Notes under the pieces: generated by a model | Told to the model about the DNA's origin: nothing | The model's input: only the letters and a program-made list of their open reading frames with translations | The model's database searches: none | Source of the DNA: DASZQL01 sp964391865 | GTDB lineage: Bacteria > Planctomycetota > Phycisphaerae > Phycisphaerales > UBA1924 | Length of the DNA stretch: 64,000 nucleotides | Direction of reading: 5' to 3' | NCBI GenBank assembly: GCA_964391865.1 | Contig: CAYMNQ010000002.1 | Location: forward strand, 124,001-188,000 | Position numbers and translations under genes: made by a program | Shown: in pieces, positions 7,484 through 16,245 of the stretch | How the letters are laid out: the number at the start of each line of letters is the position of its first letter | How positions within the stretch are numbered: position 1 is the first letter of the stretch

Positions 7484-8869
7484 TCAGAACAGGAACTGGA
7501 ACTGGAACCGCAGGGTGATCTCGTTCTCGTCGGAGAGATCCTGGAAGTAGCCGATGCCGGTGTTGGGGCCGGAGAGGACCATGCCGTCGTCGAGGAACCA
7601 CTGCACGTCGAAGGTGAACTTGGCGGCGTGACCGCTCCAGTACCAGTTGGTGCCGAGGGTCACGGTGCTGAAGTCGTCGTCCTGCGCGGGGGTGGTTGTG
7701 CGGTCGGCGTCGGCGAAGGAAACGTCGTAGCGGGCGAAGACTTCCCAATCGGTGTTGGGGATGAAGACGCCGCCCTGGACCACGATGCCGTAGTCGTCGA
7801 ACGAGCTGTCGGCGGCGGCGCCGGTCGCGGTGATGGCGAGGTTGTTGTTGACGTGGTGCCCGTTGCCGGCGACGAAGAAGTTCCAGCCGTCACCCTCGAC
7901 GGAGAGATCGACCGTCCAGCCTGCGAGCGTCGTTTCGCCCTGAACGGCGTCGGGGCCGATCACCGCGGCGAGATTCTGGTCGGACTGCTCGACGTGGCCC
8001 GCGACGCCGAGCATGCAGGCGTAGTCGGAGCCGGGGAAGCTGGTGAAGTCCTTGAACTGGTCCCATGAGCCGGCGAACTTGAAGTCGCCGCGCCCGGTGA
8101 TCGCCCAGTCGGACTCGCCCCCGCCGTTGGTGAAGCCGTAGACGTTGCTGAAGGGGCTGTTGGTGTTTACCTCGCTGTTCGCCGAGCCGAAGCCGTCAGA
8201 GAACGCGAGCATGCAGCGGAAGTCCTCGCCCTTCCAGCCGACTTCGATGCCCTGGCTGCGCCCGATCGAGGCGCCGCGCCCCTGTGTGAAGATCGTCTCG
8301 GTAAGCGAGCGGTCGGCGGCGAGCTGGTACACATCGCCCACGAGTTCTTCGCGGAGGAAGGGGAGTTTGAACTGGCCGGCTTTCATGTAGAAGCCGTTGT
8401 CCCACTTGTACCCGCCGTAGGCGTCGAGGAGCGTGAACGTGCCGCCGTTGGTGTTGAACCCGCCGTGGATGAAGTAAAAGATGTTGGTGGCGACGGTGCC
8501 GTCGAGGATGATGCGGGTGCGTTTGGTTTGGAAGCCGGACTCGAAGTCCTCTTCGCCGCCGTTGTCGTCGCGCCAGTTGAGATAGTAGCGGAACTGCACG
8601 TAACCGCCGATGTTCAGGCGCCACGAGCCGTCGTCGGACGCGAGGAAGAAGTTCTTCCCGTCGTGCCCGCTGGTACCGCCCGGCCCCCCGGCAGCGAGCA
8701 GACTCGATCGTGTGTCGGCGTCGGCCATGATCTCGGAGACGAGCGCGCGGACTTCATCGGCGCTGCCCGACCACGCGCGCGGCGTGGCGGCGGTCTCGCC
8801 CGCGAGCGCGGACCCCGCGAGCAGGCACACCAGAGCGTGCGAGCAGAGAACCATCGGCTTCATGTTCAT
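7484..8869 (-). CDS. Outer-membrane porin, phosphate-selective O/P type (copy A)
   Basis: A 461-aa outer-membrane beta-barrel porin related to the OprO/OprP family. It has a signal peptide (ending near GSALAGETA), a short helical stretch GSADEVRALVSEIMADADTR, a variable linker, then the barrel starting FFLASDDGSWRLNIGGYVQ. The strand YMKAGQFKLPFLREELV is the conserved inner-barrel signature of this family. The protein ends RFQFQFLF, with the C-terminal Phe expected for outer-membrane assembly. The start is supported by GGAGG eight bases upstream. It is a tandem paralogue of the next porin, with most barrel strands shared. A long unbroken Ala-Gly-rich linker is not present. The true substrate is unknown. 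Confidence 0.88.
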   Translation of the reverse strand: MNMKPMVLCSHALVCLLAGSALAGETAATPRAWSGSADEVRALVSEIMADADTRSSLLAAGGPGGTSGHDGKNFFLASDDGSWRLNIGGYVQFRYYLNWRDDNGGEEDFESGFQTKRTRIILDGTVATNIFYFIHGGFNTNGGTFTLLDAYGGYKWDNGFYMKAGQFKLPFLREELVGDVYQLAADRSLTETIFTQGRGASIGRSQGIEVGWKGEDFRCMLAFSDGFGSANSEVNTNSPFSNVYGFTNGGGESDWAITGRGDFKFAGSWDQFKDFTSFPGSDYACMLGVAGHVEQSDQNLAAVIGPDAVQGETTLAGWTVDLSVEGDGWNFFVAGNGHHVNNNLAITATGAAADSSFDDYGIVVQGGVFIPNTDWEVFARYDVSFADADRTTTPAQDDDFSTVTLGTNWYWSGHAAKFTFDVQWFLDDGMVLSGPNTGIGYFQDLSDENEITLRFQFQFLF

Positions 8870-9024
8870 CGCGGAACCTCCGAGAGTTGTTCAGTTCAAC
8901 GAGGGGACCTTCTGAAGGGCGGCCGCGCGGCACCGCCGAGCGCTCGCCCACTTCTCATTCATCGGCGCGCAGCGTATCGCGGGACGAATCGCGCGTCCAT
9001 CACGCCGGGCACGCGACGACGCTT

Positions 9025-9064
9025 GACAAAAAATGAACCGGCCGGCCCAGGTGGGCCGGCCGGT
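9025..9064 (-). terminator. Rho-independent terminator of the second porin gene
   Basis: A perfect 12-bp stem ACCGGCCGGCCC (9037-9048) with GGGCCGGCCGGT (9053-9064) around AGGT, followed on the minus strand by TTCATTTTTTGTC. It lies 41 bp after the stop of the porin gene at 9106-10488 and separates the two porins into independent transcripts. Confidence 0.92.
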
Positions 9065-9105
9065 GTTGGCTTCGGATCAGGTCCGTTCAACCAATCCGCG
9101 AGGGA

Positions 9106-10488
9106 TTAGAAGAGGAACTGGAACTGGAAGCGGAGGGTGATCTCGCCCTCATCGTCATCGCCGAAGAAGCCGATGCCGCTGTTGGCACCGGTGAGGACGG
9201 GCTCATCGTCGAAGAAGTACTGCACGTCGAAGGTGAACTTCGCGGCGTGCCCGCTCCAGTACCAGTTGGTACCAACGGTGGCGGTGCTGAACGTGTCGTC
9301 AGCGGTCGCGCCGGGGCCGGTGCGGTCGCTGTCGGAGAAGGCAACGTCGTAGCGGCCGAAGATTTCCCAATCCGTGTTGGGGATGAAGAAGCCGCCCTGG
9401 ACGACCACGCCGTAGTCATCGGCGGAGGTGTCTGCGGAGGCACCCGTCGCGGTGACCGCGAGGTTGTTGTTGACGTGGTGCCCGTTGCCGGCGATGAAGA
9501 AGTTCCAGCCGTCGCCTTCGAGGGAGAGGTCGGCAGTCCAGCCGCCGAGGGTGGTCTCACCCTGGACGGCGTTGCCGCCGACAACAGCGGCAAGGTTCTG
9601 GTCGGACTGCTCGACGTGACCGGCGACGCCCACCAAGGCGGCGAAGTCAGAGCCGGGGAAGCTGGTGAAGTCCTTGAAGGCGTTCCAGGTGCCGGCGAGC
9701 TTGTACTCGAAGCGGCCGGTGATGGCCCAGTCGGACTCACCGCCGCCGTTGGTGAAGCCGTCAACCGCGCTGAAGGCGCTGTTGGTGCCGACTTCGCTGT
9801 TGCGGGAACGGAAGCCGTCGCTGAAGGCGACCATGGCGCGCCAATCTTCCTGCTCGTAGCCAAGCTCGATGCCCTGGCTGCGGTCCTGGTTGTAGATCTC
9901 GTTGGTCAGCGAGCGGTCGGCGGCAAGCTGCATGGCGCTGCTGACGAGCTCTTCGCGGAGGAAGGGGAGCTTGAACTGGCCGAACTTCATGTACAGCCCG
10001 TTGTCCCAGCGGTAGCCGCCGTAGGCGTCCTCGAGGCGGAACCTGCCGCCGTCTTCGCTCTCAAAATTGCCTTGGATCTTGTAGAACACGTTGGTGGCGA
10101 CGTTGCCGTCGAAGATGATCTTGGTGCGGCGGGTTTGGAAGCCGGACTCGAAGTCCTCTTCGCCGATGCCGTCGTTGTTGCCGTCGCCGTCGTCACGGAA
10201 GTTCAGGTAGTAGCGGAACTGAACGTAGCCGCCGATGTTCAGGCGCCACGAGCCGTCGTCGCTGGCGAGGAAGAACGTGTTCCGGCTGTTGTCGTACCCG
10301 GCGTTGTCGCCCGGCGCGAGGAGGCTGGAACGGGTGTCGGCGTCCGCCATGATCTCGGACACCAGGGCACGGACCTCATCGGCGCTGCCGGTCCACGAGG
10401 TGGTCTGGTCGGCGGCGAACACGCTGCCGACAGCACCCAACGTAACCGCGGCGCCGGCGAGCTTCTGAAGGATGCTGGTCTGACTCAT
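9106..10488 (-). CDS. Outer-membrane porin, phosphate-selective O/P type (copy B)
   Basis: A 460-aa porin closely similar to copy A. The start at 10488 is chosen because AAGGAGAG lies eight bases upstream and a clean signal peptide follows (MSQTSILQKLAGAAVTLG to FAADQ); the frame is open further upstream but without these features. It shares the helical GSADEVRALVSEIMADADTR segment, the QFKLPFLREELV strand and the terminal RFQFQFLF. It differs from A mainly in external loops, for example an acidic DDGDGNNDGIGEE insert near residue 100. The family forms trimeric general or anion-selective pores. A long leader and a strong terminator suggest it is a well-expressed single gene. Confidence 0.88.
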   Translation of the reverse strand: MSQTSILQKLAGAAVTLGAVGSVFAADQTTSWTGSADEVRALVSEIMADADTRSSLLAPGDNAGYDNSRNTFFLASDDGSWRLNIGGYVQFRYYLNFRDDGDGNNDGIGEEDFESGFQTRRTKIIFDGNVATNVFYKIQGNFESEDGGRFRLEDAYGGYRWDNGLYMKFGQFKLPFLREELVSSAMQLAADRSLTNEIYNQDRSQGIELGYEQEDWRAMVAFSDGFRSRNSEVGTNSAFSAVDGFTNGGGESDWAITGRFEYKLAGTWNAFKDFTSFPGSDFAALVGVAGHVEQSDQNLAAVVGGNAVQGETTLGGWTADLSLEGDGWNFFIAGNGHHVNNNLAVTATGASADTSADDYGVVVQGGFFIPNTDWEIFGRYDVAFSDSDRTGPGATADDTFSTATVGTNWYWSGHAAKFTFDVQYFFDDEPVLTGANSGIGFFGDDDEGEITLRFQFQFLF

Positions 10489-11079
10489 CGTGAGACTCTC
10501 CTTGGGGTTTCTCGAACGGGCCTTCGTCTGTACCGTCATCGCCCTCCCGATCCTCGCGGCCGACGCGGCCACGCCCGGGGGGCTTATCAAAATCTTGCTG
10601 GTTCCCACCAATTCCAAGGTGACCGGGCAGAGGCAACGGTCGCCGGGAGAAAGTGAGTGGTCGCTATCCTATGGCACAGGTATAGCAAACGCAAACCAAC
10701 TGCGTCCCCTTCTTCGGTCCGCTGGGGTGTTCCCATCTAAAATTCACAGATTCGTGCCCGAAAACTACAGGTCCAATAATCCGCCACGGAGACCGGACTA
10801 AGTCCAATTCCGAATTCAGACCTGCTTTTTTGGAATCTTACCTAAGAATTATCGGACTTTGACTCCAAAGCGGCCGAGCCCCCCCGAAGCGGTCGATTTT
10901 TTCCACAAAGAGTCAAACCGGGGCTTTCCGCCGTCGATTCCTCGGCGTTCCGGGCTATCCGGGCCGGCGAAGTTCGATCCGTGGGCTATCTCAGCCGCTC
11001 AATCTTCGGGATCATCTGTTCGCCGCCAACTTTCGGCTTCAACTGATTCGGGCAACCCATTGGAGCGCCCCCGCCGACG
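10489..11079. other. Intergenic region upstream of porin B, lower GC, no gene
   Basis: Nearly 600 bp between porin B and the transketolase terminator. It is clearly lower in GC from about 10660 to 10860, with AT-rich words such as CCTAAGAATTATCGG and CCTGCTTTTTTGG. No credible reading frame is seen. It presumably carries the porin promoter and a long 5' leader. Confidence 0.5.
10666..10694 (-). promoter_or_regulatory. Possible promoter of porin B
   Basis: On the minus strand TTGCGT and TAGGAT are separated by 17 bp. It is the only spaced pair I noticed in the AT-richer stretch. It would leave a leader of roughly 170 nt before the porin start. The match to the sigma-70 consensus is weak. Confidence 0.25.
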
Positions 11080-11115
11080 GTCAAAGAACAACGCCGGCCC
11101 GAGCGGGCCGGCGTT
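11080..11115 (-). terminator. Rho-independent terminator of the transketolase gene
   Basis: A perfect 11-bp stem AACGCCGGCCC (11090-11100) with GGGCCGGCGTT (11105-11115) around GAGC, followed on the minus strand by GTTCTTTGACC. It lies 56 bp after the transketolase stop. Confidence 0.85.
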
Positions 11116-11171
11116 GAAGCAGTTGAACGAACAGTGGTTCTCGGAACAGCCGCCGCGGGCACGCGTCTGAC

Positions 11172-13148
11172 TCAGGCGCTGGTCACCTGAAGCAAGCGGA
11201 GGCACCGCTGCACGATGTCCGTGTGCGATAGCCCGGTCATCTTCAGGACTTCCTCGGGCGTCTTCGCCGACTTCGGGATTTTGTTGATGTGCATCTGGTC
11301 GAGCGTGAAGCTGTCGCCCGAGGCGCACAGCGCGTCGGCGACCGCGGAGCCGATGCCCCCGCCGTAGTTGTCTTCGAGGGTGATGATGTAGCCGTTGTTC
11401 TGCTGCGCCAGGTCGAGCAGCGCGTCGGCATCGAACGGCAGCGAGTAGAGGTCCACGAGGGTGGCGGAGACGCCGGCTTTATCGAGCCCGTCGAGCGCCT
11501 TGTTGGCTTCGTGGACCATGTAGCCACTGGCGACGAGGAGCACGTCGCGCCCTTCGTTGAGGACCTCGAACCCGCCGAGGTTGAAGACGGTGTTTTCGTT
11601 GTAGAGGAACTCGGTGTCGGGGCGGAGGGTGCGCATGTAGCAGACACCCTCGTACTCCGCCATCACGCCGGTGAGGGCGTAGGCGGCGTACGCGTCGGCG
11701 GGCTGCAGCACGTAGCACGCCGGGTTGCCCGCGTGGTTGCGCACCGTCGAGAACGAGCGGAACCAAGCGATATCGGGCAGGCTCATCTGGCTCGGGCCGT
11801 CGGCGGCGAGCGAGGCGCCGGCGTGCGACCCGATGATCTTGATGTTCGCGCCGCTGTTGATCGCCATCTCGATCTGGTCGTAGGCGCGGGTCACGAACTT
11901 CGCGAAGGTCGAGCAGAAGGGGATCTTGCCGGCGGCGGCGAGGCCCGCGGCGACCGAGATCATGTTCTGCTCGGCGATCTTGCACTCGAAGAAGCGTTCC
12001 TTTAGGCGCGCGTCGCGAGCAAACATTTCCGCGTAGGTCGAGTTCGACACGTCCGCGTCGAGAACGACAACCTTGTCGTTGACCAGCCCGAGCGCCTGGA
12101 GCGCCACGCCGTACGCGCGCCGCGTCGCCAGCTTGCCCGAGTGCAGCACCGACTCCATGTCGCGGGCCTTCATCGTCTGGCTGAAGGGCGGGATTTCGCC
12201 AGTCTTCAGCTCGCGCTCGGGCATCTCCATCGGCGGCTGGATCTCGAACGAATCCGTGCTCGTCAGCGAACTGGTCAGTTCAGCGCGGCGCTCGTTGAGT
12301 TCGTTCTGCGCGCGGATCAGGTGCTCGCCCGTGGCGGGCTTGCCGTGCCAATTGCCGCTCTGCATGGTGGGCGAGCCCCAGCCCTTCACGGTCTTCGCGA
12401 CGATCGCGAAAAGCGGGCCGTTCGGCTTGCCCTGCGCCTCGGTGAACTTGTCGAGCGCGGCCTTGATTTCCTTCGGGCTGTGCCCGTCGATCACGATCGG
12501 CGTGAAGCCCATCGCTTTGAGCTTGGCTTCCCACGTCTCGGCGGTCTGCTGGTTGCTGACTTTCTCGACCTGCCCGTAGCCGTTGCAGTTGAAGATGGGG
12601 AGCACGTTGGTGAGTTTGCGGTCGGCGATGTAGTCGAGAGCTTCGGAAATCTGCCCCTCGCGCGACTCGCCGTCGCCGATGATGCAGTAGATGCGGCGGT
12701 CGGTCTTATCAAGCCGGGCGGCTTCGCCCAGACCCGCGGAAACCGAAAGACCCTGACCCAGCGAGCCCGTCGCGGCGTCGAAGAACGGGAACCCTTCCAT
12801 CGGGTTCGGGTGCCCGTCGAGTTCCGACTCGGCGGTGCGAAGTTTCTTCAGGTCGTCGATGCTCAGCGGACGCATGTTCTCCGGGTCCTTGCCGTACATC
12901 ACGCCCAGCTTGGCGCACGCGGCATAGACGATCGGAACGGCGTGACCCTCGCTCAGCACCAGTCGGTCGGACGTCGGGTAGTTAGGGACATCGCTGCTCC
13001 ACCGCATGGTGTGGAACATCAGCACCGTGACGATGTGCCCGAGGCTCATGGAGGTCGAGGGATGCCCGCTGCCGGCGGCGGCGGTCATGTCGAGAGCGAG
13101 CCGGTCAAGTTCGATCGCCTGCGCGTGAACTGCTGCTTCAAATGACAT
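11172..13148 (-). CDS. tkt: Transketolase
   Basis: A full-length 658-aa cytoplasmic transketolase, which uses thiamine diphosphate to move two-carbon units between sugar phosphates in the pentose phosphate pathway. Visible motifs: GSGHPSTSMSLG near residue 26, the donor-sugar His in DGHPNPMEG, and the metal and TPP site GDGESREGQ at 158-166 with the Asn partner in IFNCNGYGQ. The pyrimidine-binding and C-terminal domains follow, with EQNMISVAAGLA and a GSHAGASLAADGPSQM loop. The usual active-site loop HTPFGAG-type is replaced by the variant seen in the shorter, 1-deoxyxylulose-like transketolase branch. It is a single gene with its own terminator, read toward the porins. Confidence 0.93.
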   Translation of the reverse strand: MSFEAAVHAQAIELDRLALDMTAAAGSGHPSTSMSLGHIVTVLMFHTMRWSSDVPNYPTSDRLVLSEGHAVPIVYAACAKLGVMYGKDPENMRPLSIDDLKKLRTAESELDGHPNPMEGFPFFDAATGSLGQGLSVSAGLGEAARLDKTDRRIYCIIGDGESREGQISEALDYIADRKLTNVLPIFNCNGYGQVEKVSNQQTAETWEAKLKAMGFTPIVIDGHSPKEIKAALDKFTEAQGKPNGPLFAIVAKTVKGWGSPTMQSGNWHGKPATGEHLIRAQNELNERRAELTSSLTSTDSFEIQPPMEMPERELKTGEIPPFSQTMKARDMESVLHSGKLATRRAYGVALQALGLVNDKVVVLDADVSNSTYAEMFARDARLKERFFECKIAEQNMISVAAGLAAAGKIPFCSTFAKFVTRAYDQIEMAINSGANIKIIGSHAGASLAADGPSQMSLPDIAWFRSFSTVRNHAGNPACYVLQPADAYAAYALTGVMAEYEGVCYMRTLRPDTEFLYNENTVFNLGGFEVLNEGRDVLLVASGYMVHEANKALDGLDKAGVSATLVDLYSLPFDADALLDLAQQNNGYIITLEDNYGGGIGSAVADALCASGDSFTLDQMHINKIPKSAKTPEEVLKMTGLSHTDIVQRCLRLLQVTSA

Positions 13149-13424
13149 GCCAGAGTCCCCTTATGTTGTACGTCGCGCAGGGCGACTGGTCGCATAACAG
13201 ACAAATACCAAACAAACAATGCCCGATCCGGGCGTGATTCTTAGTATCGGTGAAAGGCCCGAGAACCACAACCGGGACCGACCGGAACTTTGAAGAATCC
13301 TTCGCTGACAGGCTCTGAATTGGTGATGCAGTGGGTTTTCTTCGGCGCACCAGGCCGGTCGCGGGAGTGATCGGCGGTACACTGCGGCGTTCAACACCAC
13401 GAGGTGATGCAGGAGTACGCACGG

Positions 13425-14600
13425 ATGAAGGTGATCTGCGATCGAGGGGCACTATTGGGCGCGGTGAATCTGGTGGGCAGCGTGGTGGCGGCCCGCACGC
13501 CGAAGCCCGAACTCCTGTGCATCAAGCTCGCCGCGAAGAAGGTCGGATCCAAAGGCGGGGCGGGGCTGCTGACGCTGTCGGCGACGGACGCGGAAATCTC
13601 GATCCGCCTGTCGATCGCGCAGGTGGACGTGCATCAGGAGGGCGAGACGCTCGTCCCCGCCGACAAGATCCGGCAGATCGTCTCCGCCGAGGAGCAGGAG
13701 CCGACGCTGACCATCGAGTCCGACGGCGACGTCTGCCACATCAAGGGGCAGGACGCGAAGTTCAAGGTCTTCTGCTCGCCCGTCGCCAACTTCCCGCCCA
13801 TTCCAGAGTTCCCGGAGAAGGGCGGCGCGGGGTCCGCGTTCAGCATGAACGCCGACACACTGCGCCAACTCATCGAGCGCACCGCCTTCTCGACCGCGCG
13901 CGAGACCTCCCGATACGCGATCAACGGCGTGCTGATGAACCGCGTGGGCAAGAAGATCGAGATGGTCGCCACCGACGGCCGTCGATTGGCGCTCGCGCGC
14001 GGCAGCGCCGATGGCGGCGCCGCGGGCGGCGAGGACAGCCGCTCGTGCATCATCCCGACCAAGGCGCTGCTGCTCCTCTCGCGCACCATCAGCGACCCCG
14101 AGGGCACGGTTCGCGTCGCGATCACCGACAATCAGGCGCTCTTCGCGATCAGCGACTCCGACACTCCCGGTGCCGGGATGGTGCTGGCGTCGAACCTGGT
14201 CGAAGGCTCGTTCCCGCCGTACGAAGAAGTGATCCCGAAGGACCAGGACAAGCGGGCGACGTTCGATGTCGACAAGCTTTCGAGCGCGGTCAAGCGCGCC
14301 GCCCTGCTCACCAACGAAGAATCCCGCGGCGTGCGCATGGCGTTCAACAGCGGGAAGGACTCGAAGCTGCGCCTCTCCAGCCGAGCGCCGGAGATGGGCG
14401 AAGCCGAGATCGACGTCGGCATGGAAGCGTACGAGGGCGGCGACATCGAGATCGGCTTCAACCCGGCGTTCCTCACCGATGCGCTCAAGGTCGTCAGCGA
14501 GGCGCAGGTGATCCTCGAACTGAAAGCGCCGAACAAGCCGGGCCTGCTGAAGAGCGGGAATGACTTCTTGTACGTGGTGATGCCGGTGAGCCTCACATGA
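13425..14600 (+). CDS. dnaN: DNA polymerase III beta subunit (sliding clamp)
   Basis: A 391-aa sliding clamp that encircles DNA and holds polymerase III to the template. Three clamp domains of about 125 residues are visible. Signatures include SATDAEISIR (domain 1), RYAINGVLMNRVGKKIEMVATDGRRLAL (domain 2, the hallmark of DnaN) and the C-terminal FLYVVMPVSL that forms the partner-binding pocket edge. The start at 13425 (MKVICDR) has AGGAG nine bases upstream; GTG/ATG at 13404-13407 in the same frame lack this. dnaA, recF and gyrB, the usual neighbours near an origin, are not present here. A 46-bp gap leads to the phosphatase gene. Confidence 0.95.
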   Translation: MKVICDRGALLGAVNLVGSVVAARTPKPELLCIKLAAKKVGSKGGAGLLTLSATDAEISIRLSIAQVDVHQEGETLVPADKIRQIVSAEEQEPTLTIESDGDVCHIKGQDAKFKVFCSPVANFPPIPEFPEKGGAGSAFSMNADTLRQLIERTAFSTARETSRYAINGVLMNRVGKKIEMVATDGRRLALARGSADGGAAGGEDSRSCIIPTKALLLLSRTISDPEGTVRVAITDNQALFAISDSDTPGAGMVLASNLVEGSFPPYEEVIPKDQDKRATFDVDKLSSAVKRAALLTNEESRGVRMAFNSGKDSKLRLSSRAPEMGEAEIDVGMEAYEGGDIEIGFNPAFLTDALKVVSEAQVILELKAPNKPGLLKSGNDFLYVVMPVSLT

Positions 14601-14646
14601 GAAGGCATCGAGGCGTCACGCCATCGAGCCATCCAGCGGGAGAGGC

Positions 14647-15285
14647 ATGATGCAGCCTGTCGTGACTGTCCCGCCGCCGGGGCGCGGGCCGCGGAGGTTC
14701 AACGCGGCAGGCTTTGGCATTGCTCTGACGGCGATCGCGGTGATCCTCGGCCTGGTGTTGTGGAACAACGGGCTGCGCGATCAGTTCTTCCCCAAGAACT
14801 TCGGCACCGTCGAATCGGGGCATTTGTACCGCTCAGGGCGATTGACGCCCGCGATGATGCAGAAGGTCGTGCGCGAGAACTCGATCAAACTGATCGTCGA
14901 TCTCGGCGCGGACCCCGATGGGTCGGAGCGGAACGAACTCGCCGAGCGCACGGCGGGCGAACTCGGTGTGCGCCGGGTGCGCTTCAACCTCCACGGCGAC
15001 GGCACGGGCGATCCGAACGAGTACGTCCAGGCCCTGCGCCTGATGACCGACCCGGAGAACCAGCCGGTGCTCGTGCAGTGCGGGGCCGGCGCCCAGCGGA
15101 CCAGTGTTGTCTGCGCGCTGTACGAGCACATCACCAAGGACGTCGTGATCGAAGCGGCGCTGAAGAAAGCCGAGGCGCACCGCTTCGACCCGAAGAAAGA
15201 CCAGCCCGCGATCGAGTACCTCAGGCAGTGGAGCGAGAAGATTGAACGCGCCTACCGCGAGGGTGGGGTCGTCGAGAATCAGTAG
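14647..15285 (+). CDS. Membrane-anchored dual-specificity/tyrosine phosphatase-like protein
   Basis: A 212-aa protein with one N-terminal membrane helix (about 22-39) and a cysteine-phosphatase domain. The family motif Cys-x5-Arg is present as CGAGAQRTS (Cys145, Arg151). The stretch FGTVESGHLYRSGRLTP at 52-68 is the usual opening of the dual-specificity/Siw14-like group. The likely general acid Asp lies in the loop HGDGTGDP. The catalytic domain would sit on the cytoplasmic or periplasmic face depending on the helix orientation, which the Arg-rich N-terminus favours as cytoplasmic N-in, domain out. GGGAGAGG lies before the start. It could act on phosphotyrosine proteins or on phosphoinositide/pyrophosphate substrates. 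Confidence 0.75.
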   Translation: MMQPVVTVPPPGRGPRRFNAAGFGIALTAIAVILGLVLWNNGLRDQFFPKNFGTVESGHLYRSGRLTPAMMQKVVRENSIKLIVDLGADPDGSERNELAERTAGELGVRRVRFNLHGDGTGDPNEYVQALRLMTDPENQPVLVQCGAGAQRTSVVCALYEHITKDVVIEAALKKAEAHRFDPKKDQPAIEYLRQWSEKIERAYREGGVVENQ

Positions 15286-15445
15286 CTCTGTTGCTCAACG
15301 AGATGCGAAGCATCAGCGAGCGTTTGGCGTCCCCAATGGCAAAGCATGGAGCCGCGTGCGCGAGCAGCCGGTCGCTCGGCGCGGGGCACAATGCTCACGA
15401 TCCAAGTCCAAGGCCCCTCGGCCCGCGCCGAGGGCTCAATTCTCG

Positions 15446-16009
15446 TTACACACCCAACCGCTCGCGCTCCGCTTTGATCGCGTCGATGCAGAACTGGATG
15501 TGCGCCGCTTGATCCATCCCGGTGAGGGGCGTGAGTTCCTGCGCCCCCTCCGCGATGTCCTCCCGGCTCACCGCCGCCGCGAAGGCTTTGTCTTTCAGCT
15601 TCTTGATCACGCTCTTCGCTTCGAGGTCCGCGATGCCGCTGGGACGCACCTTGGCGCACGCGACGATGAAGCCCGCGAGTTCGTCGCACGCGAAGAGCGC
15701 CTTCGCCATCGGCGTCTCCCGCGGCACGCCGGTGCGCGGGCAGTGGGCCATGATCGCGCGGCGGATCTCCTCGTCCACGCCCAGCGTTTCGAGGTGTTTC
15801 ACACCGACGACAGGGTGCTCGTCGGGCGAGGGGTGCGTCTCGTAGTCGAAGTCGTGCAGCAACCCCGCGACGAACCATCGGTCGCGCTCGCCCGGCGCGA
15901 GTTTGAGCGCGTACGCCGCCACGCACGCAGCGACGGCTTCCATGTGAACCCGCAGCGCGAGGCTGGGGGTCCATTCGTGCATCAGCAATCGAGCTTGGTC
16001 GGGAGTCAT
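15446..16009 (-). CDS. HD-domain phosphohydrolase-like protein
   Basis: A 187-aa cytoplasmic HD protein. The metal ligands are visible: His22 (RVHMEAV), the His-Asp pair at 52-53 in AGLLHDFDYE, and His92-region MAHCPRTG, followed by CDELAGFIVACA, which is the usual downstream Asp position. It resembles the stand-alone HDIG hydrolases that follow KLDxEKH-type pattern and is often annotated as a hydrolase of unknown substrate. The start is set at 16009 (MTPDQARLL); the frame is open 28 codons further upstream but that part is translated from a heptamer tandem repeat and would be spurious. It is convergent with the phosphatase gene. Confidence 0.75.
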   Translation of the reverse strand: MTPDQARLLMHEWTPSLALRVHMEAVAACVAAYALKLAPGERDRWFVAGLLHDFDYETHPSPDEHPVVGVKHLETLGVDEEIRRAIMAHCPRTGVPRETPMAKALFACDELAGFIVACAKVRPSGIADLEAKSVIKKLKDKAFAAAVSREDIAEGAQELTPLTGMDQAAHIQFCIDAIKAERERLGV

Positions 16010-16010
16010 G

Positions 16011-16038
16011 GCTTGGGGCTTGGGGCTTGGGGCTTGGG
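16011..16038. repeat. Heptamer tandem repeat (GCTTGGG)x4
   Basis: Four exact tandem copies of GCTTGGG directly upstream of the HD-protein start. A related three-copy array lies at 48806-48826, and the same heptamer forms the arms of the terminator at 48866-48896. Its position in place of a ribosome-binding site is odd. Confidence 0.85.
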
Positions 16039-16200
16039 GTTGAAGAATCACCGCGGGCACACGGAGATCGCGGAGAAGAGAACAATTTGCCACAGATGGA
16101 CACGGATGTAGATAGATGAAGAGAAATGCAGTTCTGAATTCGTCCTAACGGTCCTATCGGTGTGCATCTGTTTCCACACGTGGCTTCTTCATTCCGAACT

Positions 16201-16226
16201 CCGCGCTCTCTGCGTCTCTGCGGTGA
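16201..16226 (-). repeat. Dispersed CACCGCAGAGACGCAGAG repeat (copy 2)
   Basis: Reverse-complement copy of the repeat at 651-678, just after the O-methyltransferase stop. Diverged relatives are nearby: CACCGCGGGCACACGGAG at about 16048 and CCACAGATGGACACGGATG at about 16091. The 16040-16240 gap seems to be a collection point for such sequences. Confidence 0.55.
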
Positions 16227-16245
16227 GTCGTGTCTTGAGAAATGT

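Noticed and set aside
9247..10656. A long open frame on the plus strand opposite porin B
   Set aside because: Composition is Val/Gly/Glu/Ala-only with no domain features, as expected antisense to a porin. The porin has a ribosome-binding site, signal peptide and terminator.
13149..13424. Replication origin next to dnaN
   Set aside because: No cluster of DnaA boxes and no dnaA; the gap is an ordinary divergent promoter region.
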